Below the pieces are notes generated by a model, which worked only from the letters and a program-made list of their open reading frames with translations, did no database searches and had not been told where the DNA came from. A stretch of DNA of 64,000 nucleotides from Plectosphaerella cucumerina (Eukaryota; Ascomycota; Sordariomycetes; Glomerellales; Plectosphaerellaceae): the NCBI GenBank assembly GCA_020746995.1, contig JAGPXD010000002.1, positions 3,782,001 to 3,846,000 of the forward strand, written 5' to 3'. Positions 21,850 through 30,000 of this stretch are shown here, piece by piece; the first letter of the stretch is position 1, and the number at the start of each line of letters is the position of its first letter. The position numbers and the translations under genes are program-made.

Positions 21850-22457
21850 CGTTGGTCGATCGGGCGGCGGACGGTGGTTGGTGTTGGGGAGGCTGGCGAC
21901 GGGCGCGGCCGTGGGCGCGCGCGGACGAAACGGCGGTTGATAAATAAAAGGGGGTGGACGAAAAAAACCGGTTACGAAAGAGCCGGGGGCGAACAACAGT
22001 TGCTGAGGGGGTGGGCGGCGGCGCGGCGCAACTGTTCGGTTCGTTAGGGTGAGGAGGGAAGGGAAAAAAATTCAGGGCGGGCTTCGTGAGATGGAAATAA
22101 AAGGGCGTACGAAAGAGTGGGTGATCTGGGCACCTGCCTGCCTGAATTGCCTACCTGAATTTCGCGGTTGCCGTGTCGAAAAGGCAGGTACGCGTTTGGT
22201 TATGATTCACAGGCACGCGTCTACAACAGAGAAGGCAGGTACGCGGACGCGTTTGGTAAAAACACAGAGACAGGCACCATTTTACGACGGAGTGGGTTCA
22301 CACAGAAGAATCTCACATGGAAGCATCACGATGCATGTATCTTGTGTGTTGTCAGGCCTGTTGTTATGTAGAAAGTAGCAACATTAACCAACCTGGAGGC
22401 TACTCAATCTTTCCAATCCTGCCCATGTAATCCACAGACCCAAGCTGAGAACCATCT
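21850..22457. other. Intergenic region with short imperfect repeats
   Basis: About 600 bp between the palmitoyltransferase-like gene and the secreted-protein gene. It contains two copies of AAGGCAGGTACGCG (about 22180 and 22229), each near a CGCGTTTGGT, and ACCTGCCTGCCTGAATT / CCTACCTGAATTT near 22132-22160. No coding signal. Confidence 0.5.
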
Positions 22458-23402
22458 CTAATGCCCGCAGTTCTTGAAATACCAGTCCCGGGACATTGCG
22501 CTGTCGTAGTTGGAGCACCGACCCTTCTCTGAGACGCAGTAGCCCGGGCCAAAGTCAAACCACGTGTTCCAGACTGCCAGCTTGGGCATGCCACAAAAGT
22601 CCCCAACCGACTCCTTGAAGATGTCACCCGGGGCGTGCTTGTTGAACTTGTTGAAGCAGTACCGGAGGCATTCGGGGAGAAGACTGAAGTCGATGGGCTT
22701 GCTGCGGTCCGACTGGTAACGCTCGATACCGTCGCTCCACTTCTCGTCCCAGCGGCCCTTCCAGTTTTGGTCAATCTTTCCTCGCTTCTCGAGGCCGGTG
22801 GGAGTGGGAGCGTCAGCGGTGGCGGTGGCAGTTTCCATGCTTTCCATGTAGTCTTTGAGGTGCTTGGGCATCCAGTTCCAATCGACCTTGTTCCATTCAA
22901 TGTCCATTTCCTTCTTCTCCTCGGGCGTAGGTGAGCGACAGACGTCGTCATGGCAGACCCTGTAGAGCGGCGGCTTAGTGGCGTCAGGCGTAGGCGAGCC
23001 CTCCTCGGTCTTGGTAGGTTGAGGAGCAGAGGTGGCGATGGTGCTCATGGTCGAAGTGATGCTGGCATGGGCAGTGGAGGAGCGAGCTCGGCCGCCGAAG
23101 AACATTTCGGGAACGGAGTAGATCTCGTCGTCATCGTTGGTCTCCATGGGCGGCATGCTTGAGGTGGTGCCGGTAGGCTCGACCTTGGGATGCTTGTGGT
23201 TGGGGAATCGCATCTCGGGGACGTTGAAGACGTCGATGTCCTCAGTCTCGACAGACTGGGCAGCGTCAGTGCCGGTGGGGGCAGAGGCAACACCCTTGGT
23301 GGTGTTGATGCTTTCGACAGTGATGCCGGAGGCCGACATGGGAGCAGCGGCGGCCAGGGAGGCAGCCATGGCGGCGAGAGCGATGGTGATTCCGGAATGC
23401 AT
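22458..23402 (-). CDS. Secreted protein with internal VPEM repeats and Cys-rich C-terminal domain
   Basis: Single exon, 314 residues. Residues 1-20 are a signal peptide (GITIALAAMAASLAAAA). Two similar peptides, DVFNVPEMRF (57-66) and EIYSVPEMFF (93-102), lie in a Thr/Ser/Pro-rich low-complexity region. A possible Kex2 site (EKR, 205-207) precedes a compact C-terminal domain, residues 208-314, rich in Trp and Phe with six cysteines (245, 249, 270, 289, 296, 312); two more are at 150 and 155. The LPECLRYC start of this domain recalls CFEM domains but the remaining Cys spacing does not fit. There is no transmembrane segment or clear GPI signal. Function not recognised; an extracellular wall-associated or effector-like protein is possible. 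A TATAAAAGA box is 209 bp upstream of the ATG. Confidence 0.85.
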   Translation of the reverse strand: MHSGITIALAAMAASLAAAAPMSASGITVESINTTKGVASAPTGTDAAQSVETEDIDVFNVPEMRFPNHKHPKVEPTGTTSSMPPMETNDDDEIYSVPEMFFGGRARSSTAHASITSTMSTIATSAPQPTKTEEGSPTPDATKPPLYRVCHDDVCRSPTPEEKKEMDIEWNKVDWNWMPKHLKDYMESMETATATADAPTPTGLEKRGKIDQNWKGRWDEKWSDGIERYQSDRSKPIDFSLLPECLRYCFNKFNKHAPGDIFKESVGDFCGMPKLAVWNTWFDFGPGYCVSEKGRCSNYDSAMSRDWYFKNCGH

Positions 23403-24030
23403 CTTGATGATGGGTAGCGACGGTGACTAGTGGGATTTAGATGAATGAGCTATCAATGACAACGACGGAGGCAGACATACGTCTTGGAGAATGTAGCTGA
23501 AGTCTGGTATGAGACTTGAAGGACTTGAAGAGTAGCGAGACTGTGAGACAAGTCGTGTGTTTATGATGAGGAGCAGGAAAAAAAGAAGTCCAAGAAGAGG
23601 GTGGGAGAGTTCTTTTATACCATTTTTTGGAATGCTCAGAACCTGTGGCTTGTCGGCTGCCTCATGGTGAGCATGTCCGCAGAAGCCTCGGAGGCTTGAG
23701 GAGGCAACGGGCGTTCTAGTCATGAACCACGAAGATTCGAGGTGGCCCTGAGCCACATGGGTGACGACCTACAAGAAATGAGAACAGGCAGACCACAGGC
23801 GTTGAGACTTACCCGTAAAATCCATCGTGCTTTGAGGAGGCACCGGGCGTTGTTACTCACAGATTGAAAAAGAATGATGTGGCCATCAGCCACATGTGCC
23901 ACGGCCTTGACAGGCTGAGATTTCGGTGCAGACTCAGGCAACCCTCAACACATCACCAATGGCTCAAGGCAGAAAGCGGCAGCTGCCTGATCATGGCGGA
24001 CATGGCAATGAAAAAGACTTCTCAATAAAG
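23403..24030. other. Upstream region of the secreted-protein gene
   Basis: About 630 bp between the secreted-protein start and the stop of the NRPS-like gene, both minus strand. Apart from the TATA box, a segment GAGGAGGCA(C/A)CGGGCGTT occurs twice (about 23697 and 23835) with similar neighbouring text (GTGGC...AGCCACATG), a diverged duplication of about 40 bp. No gene. Confidence 0.5.
23611..23619 (-). promoter_or_regulatory. TATA box (TATAAAAGA) of the secreted-protein gene
   Basis: Consensus TATA element on the minus strand, 209 bp before the ATG at 23402. Confidence 0.5.
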
Positions 24031-27000
24031 CTACACAGGGCTAGAGAATCCCATCCGGCTGAAAACACTGCTCGCCCTCTTCCGCCTGATGCTTGCCACG
24101 GGGCTGGTGGGGCCAAGCCCCTGAACGCCAAGACCAGTAGCATCACCACCCGACCCGACGGCCATCGAAGTTTTGTCCACCGGAGAAAGAGGGCTGACCA
24201 TGCCCAGCTCCTCGCCAGCGGCAGGAGAATAGCGTCCCACCGCGGGAGTCCATTCAAGGGGCCCGAGTACGTCGCCGACCTCGTCCTCACTGCCCGTTGT
24301 CCCAGTCGTCAGACTCTCTATGCTTCCCTGCGACCCGCTCCCGCTGCTGTTGATGCCGTTTACTAATAGCGTCAAGGCCGGCCGCTTGCCATTCTTTGTT
24401 GCTTCCGGTGGAGGTGACTTCGCTTCGACTTGTTCTTCGTGCTTCTCGGCGATGATGTCATGGTTTGGAGATGGGCTGCTGGTGCCAGCGTTGGACACCC
24501 TCGGGCTTGCGTCGTGCTTATCGAAGATGGTGCGCGGCGGAGACGTGGCAATTGGCGAGGATCGAGAGGAGCCTTCGCTCGCCGACCTGCTGTGACTGCG
24601 TGCATGAGTGGCCAGCCGACGAATGCTGCGGCCCAGGTATGCTGAGCTGCCCGGGATGAATGAGCCCGTCAATCTTCTCTTGGGAGTCTCTGGGTTCAAG
24701 ATCTTCCGCGTGAGAAAATCAATCTGAGCTGCCATGGTTGGATGGCGGACTACCTCCTCTGTGGAGATCTTGACTTCGTTTGCTCCCGGAATGCGCAGGC
24801 GGGGAAGCCCCCTTGTGATGCGATCCGCAATTTCTGCCGCGGGGATGAGCCCACCCCAAATGTCGTAAAATGCAGTGTTGTGCAGATGGGACTCGGGAAC
24901 CCCGAGCTCTTGGAGGTTGACTGCACGCGCCCAGACTTTGGTTACCAAAGACTGCAGGGCGAGATGCTGCGGGGTGGGAAGTTTGCTCTCCTGGCTGGTG
25001 GTGGCCGTTTGATGTGGCTCGGGGAGAGAAAGCCGCGGTTGAATAGATTGCAAGTCGCTTGCTGATGGGAGGACCGGGTGCGTCATGGAAGCGGAGGTCA
25101 AAAGGTCAATTGCTGCGCATAGCAAGTCAAAAGCCTCGTTGGCAAACGCTTGGGGGATGTGCGTGTCGCAATATGAGAGGGAGATGTCGACCCTGCACGA
25201 GTCCAAGGCGGATGTAGTGACAAGAATGTCGTGATCTAGCTGCGATTCCGGCTCCCGAATGCTGAAGTGGCATGCCGCATCGTTGAACCTGACCTCTTGC
25301 GTATCCCCGCTGTGTGACCGATGGTGGACAGCAGTGCTGAATCGGGTCCACCAAGGCATGGCGGTCGATTTGACAATGTCAGCCCATGCCGCGTTTTCGT
25401 AGGCCTGCGATGATGTCTTCTGGTCCTGAATGATCTGGAGAAGATCCAAAGGTGTGCCTTGCCGCTCACCGAAGCTGACCCGGATCGGAATGGTGTTTTG
25501 CATCGGGCCAGCAACCCCCATTGGGGAGTTTCCTTTGGTCAGTCGCAAGTGACGGCCCTCGACAACTTGGCCAAAGAGAACATCTCTTCGTCCTGAAAGA
25601 GTGGCAAGAACGAGTGCCCACGCTGCCTTGAGGACCGTGTCGAAGGTGGCGCCCAGGCTTGAGAGATCGACCGTCGTGATCTGTCGCTCGAGTTTCTGTA
25701 CAGCAACGGGAATGAAATGAGGGCCCGTCCAGTCGATGACTCGAGTCATATCAGCTCCCTGGATCAAGCGTTGCCAGTATTCCATGCCGGTGCCGTCACA
25801 GGCCAGTTGTACTGACCGGACATGGTCAAAGTATGTGGATCGCCCTGCCGGGGCTCGCTGACCAGCGTAAAGTTGGGCCAGGTCCTTGACAAGTAAGGGA
25901 ATCGATACCTCATCGTACTGAGCCCTCGTCATTCGTAGGACCAGCATCGAATGCTTCCCCGCGTCGAAGTAAGTGAACTTTGTCAAGAGCGCGGCGATTG
26001 GAGCTGCATCAGTGGCGTCCTTCTTGATGGTCTTGTCGACGAGGGCCCCCAGCCTGAATGCCGGGCAGCTGACCCTCTGGAATTCCGGACTCCAGGAGCG
26101 TGCGGCGACCTGATACACCTGCCTGCCCGACCTTACCAACGCAGTGCGCAGAATCGGATGAATGACACAGAGCCCAAAGCAGGCCGCCTCCAGTTGAGTG
26201 GCGCTTGCAAGATTCGAGAAGCTGAGCACTAGGTGGCTGAAGCCTCCTTTTCCTCTCAGCAAACCCAACTCAGTGGCGCGTATCTGTGAGGCTGAAGCCT
26301 CAGAAATATCCAGAATATCGCCACGGTTGATGCCTAGTTGCGAGGCAACCGAGGCCTTGATGACTCCCTCGTCGGCTATGGCGCAGGCAGAGGCGATAGA
26401 CGTCTGGTTGCCAGGCTCTGGCTCTTTGGCAATCCTGGCGTCAGACTCGAGGGTAATGCCCTGGCAAAGCTGGATCAAAGACGCGCCTCTCAAGACGTCT
26501 CCAATCGAAATTTCGAGGCCCTCCTCGCGGCATCGAATGACAAGCGCCCTTGCCAGAAACTTGCCGCCTCCTAGTGTCATGAAACCTGCACCAGGCTCAA
26601 TCGCACTCTCATGGACTTGAAGCAGATCAGACCAGATTGACCGCATTCGCTCCTCGATCTTTGTCAGGGGAAGAGGTTTGAGCATTCCACTCAGTCGGGC
26701 TGCACCGCCTTGTGAGATTGCAAGAATGTCTTGCTCCGAGATGTGTCGCATCCATCTCTGGAGTTTGCGCCTGTTGACCTTCATGGCCGAGGTTACCGGG
26801 AGGCGGCGAACGGGTATGAATGCGGATGGGATGCTGTGCTTAGGAAGAGTTTCTCCAAGGGAAGTCTGGGCAAAGTGCCTTGCGAAGTATGCACGCTCTT
26901 TCATGCAAGGTTCCAGTCGGGCAGGATCTTCCGGGCCTTGCCAAGTCTTGTCGAGCTGGATAAACGCCGCAAGCAATTGTTTGCCATCTTGGGATATCAC

Positions 27001-30000
27001 TGTTTCCACCGCAACGTCTAGGTCGGAGTCAAGACAGCGTCGTAGTTGCATCTCGACCTCGACGGCAGAGACCGGCCTCCCGTTGATAGCCAAGTCCCGT
27101 CGAGGGTTCAACACAAGCTCCAATGTGCCGTCTTCCACCCATCGAACGGACTGAGATGTCTTGATGAAGCGGATCATCTTCTGGCCTGCCTGACTGGTGT
27201 GGTCGTCGAACTGCACAAGTGGCTTGACAGGAGCGCCGGTTACGTACCTGTGCGCGATTGTAGGGCTCTCGATGCATAGCTCTCCGATGGCACCTTCAGG
27301 AAGCAACCGGCTGGGGTCGTCGGCACTCGCGACCCAGCACCTCCCCAGGAAAGGTTGTGCGATGCGGCCCAGATGTTCCCGCCGAGTGACTTCGAGAACC
27401 GAGATGCCGAGGGGACATGCCTCCAAACAGCCGTACGCCAGAAGTACCCGAACTCGCCGCATCCAAGGCGCGCAGGTGTCCTCGTCGAGCCCTTGAGTGC
27501 GGAAGCAGATGATCTTGAGAGACGGCATGGCCGACGGCCGAAGTCGGCGCGCAACTATCGGGGTCATGTACATCCAGTTGGCCTGCATACGTCGTACGGC
27601 GCCGGCCATATCTGATTTGCGCTCGGCAGGTGACGGGATGCAGACGCAGCCGCCGTGGACGAGTGTGGCAAGGGTTTCAACGAGGGAGGTGTCCACGCTA
27701 AAAGACGAGATCTGGAGTACTCGGCTTTCCCCATTGAGGCGGAGAGGTTCGCCTTGAGCCAGGAAAGCGGACGAGAGTGCGACATGCGAATACATGAAGC
27801 CGCGCAGCTCTTTGGACCGACTGGACCCCGCAGGGAACAGTATGCAGGCAACGTCATCGCCAGATGCCCTTCGTGTGGGAGCGTCCAGCCCCAGTCGACC
27901 TGCGAAGAGGGAGTCGTTGACGAGAATGACGCCGTCGAAAGGTAGATTGAGGTCTGGCGAGACATTCTCCGTGACCAGTGTCAGTCGAGGACGCACCTCC
28001 TTGATAACGGCCTCGACCATGTGGCGGTCTTCGCCATCAACCGGCACAAAGCAGCCGCCAGCTTTGAGGATGGCCAAGATGCTGACCACCGACCACATGG
28101 TTTTTCCAAGGATTGCCACAACAGGCACACCAGGCCGGACGCCTCGTTCGCTGAGAAGGGCAGCTAGACGCTGCACTAGGCGGGCAAGTGACTGATATGA
28201 CAGATCTCCATCGGCTGCGGTGACGGCAGCGGCTTCTGGGGTTCTCCGAGCCTGATTGATGCACAAGCTGTGCAAGCATGGCTCAGGCAAATCTGGTCTA
28301 CCAGATCCATGCAGAGCCACGTTGTCTTGAGCGGAAAGATTCAAGCTTTCAAGTGACGCAAAAGGGTTCGCGATGATTGAGTTGATGGCTTCGCCAAATG
28401 CGTAGACAATGCTGGATACTTGCTTTTGGCTCAAGCCTGGGTGAGCAATGTCGCATGCAAGGTATCCGTTGATGAACATGACTGTGAGAGCAATGATGCC
28501 GTTCTCCGTGTTCCCGGACATCCCAAGACATGAAGTCTCGACCTGGGGGCGGCTGCTGCAGAATCGGCTCTTGAGATCGGTTGGCGATTCGATCAAGCTG
28601 ACACAGGTGTTGAACAGCTTTTCTCCTCTGAGACCGATAGCGTGTTCTATCTCAGCGAAACTGATTTGTTGATGAGGAAGGCAATGAACAAATCTTTCTG
28701 CCGCGTCATGAACCGCAGCTTCGAGGGAGCCAGTTGCTGAAAGGTCCATGTGGACAGGAACGATGTTCTCGTAACAACCGATCGAATGCTGCATATCCCT
28801 TGGGGCATTGGCAGACTCGCGTCCAGAAGTACGGAATCCGAAACAGATTTTATTGGTGTTGGTGAACACGCGCAGTACGAGCCCCCAGGCAACGCGAATT
28901 AAGGTACCGCGGTTGACGGAAAACTTCCGACAAAAGTCGTCGACCGAGGAGGATGATACGTCTACATCGATGTGGCTGTGAAGATTGCGGATGGCTTTCA
29001 TCATTTGTGTCCCAGGGAAATGGCAGGGCTCGACATCTCGAAGACAAGCTTGCCAGTACTGGGTGCTGTCCGGCCGGCCTTTGGACAGTACGTGCTGCAG
29101 ACATGATTTGTGTGACGAGCTGAGAACATTCATGGGTATCTTGGCTGAGTTGTAGTTCCGCCTCAGTTCGCTGACGAGAAGCTGCAAGCTTGTCATGTCG
29201 CAGATGGCCTGGCTGACCTCGATCTTCATGAATGCCCCGATGGATGAGGTGCAGATAGAGAGCCTGTGGCGGGGCTGTCCTGGAATGGTTGGCATCGTTG
29301 GAAGTGCCCTCAGGGACTCGACAGGATCTGCCTCGGGAGCGGGTTCGAAGAAGAGCATGTCAGAGGAACATCGCTTGAGCACGACCTGGTCGAAGAGGCC
29401 GTCCTCCCTGACGCTGTCGACGAACACGGTCCGGAGCGCGGGGTGCCTCGCGACAATCTGCTCCCAGACGCTGCAAATGTGGGTGTGGTCGACCTCGTTG
29501 CCACCCTTGAAGGTCAGAGCGCAGATGATGTGGTTGTCGCGACCGGATGGGAAGTGTGAGCAACAGAGAACCTCCTCTTGCGTTCGGGAAGCTGGTAGCA
29601 CATCCTCGATATTCTGCGCGCTGGGCAGACCCAGTGCCCTCATGTGCTTGGAATTGAGCTTTTCGAGCCCTTGGTGATCGGTACAAAGAAGTGGGATGTC
29701 GGCCATCGTCAGCTCCTGCGCTCTGTATCGCATCCGGCCCACGGCCTCGTAGAGTAGGTGTTCGTATGCGAGGATCCAATCCTCAATCTCTTTCTGCTGT
29801 TCGGAAGCTCGGTTGAAGACGATCTTGACGGTGGCGGCACCTCGCTCGACAAAAATCTCGATCTCAAAGAGCGCCAGCCTGGTGACCTGACTGCCGACGT
29901 TGCCAGATCTGGCGTGTATTTCCTGTCCAGGAAGCTTCACAATTTCGAGCGCGCTGTCCCCGCTGGGCAGTGCGGAGATGGAGTCGTTCCCAGGCTCGAG

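Noticed and set aside
22458..22760. CFEM domain in the secreted Cys-rich protein
   Set aside because: Only the first two Cys spacing fits; CFEM needs eight Cys in a set order and six are present here.
22458..23402. Precursor of a repeat-type ribosomal peptide (ustiloxin-like)
   Set aside because: Only two similar peptides are present and they are not flanked by regular dibasic sites; a folded Cys-rich domain follows instead.
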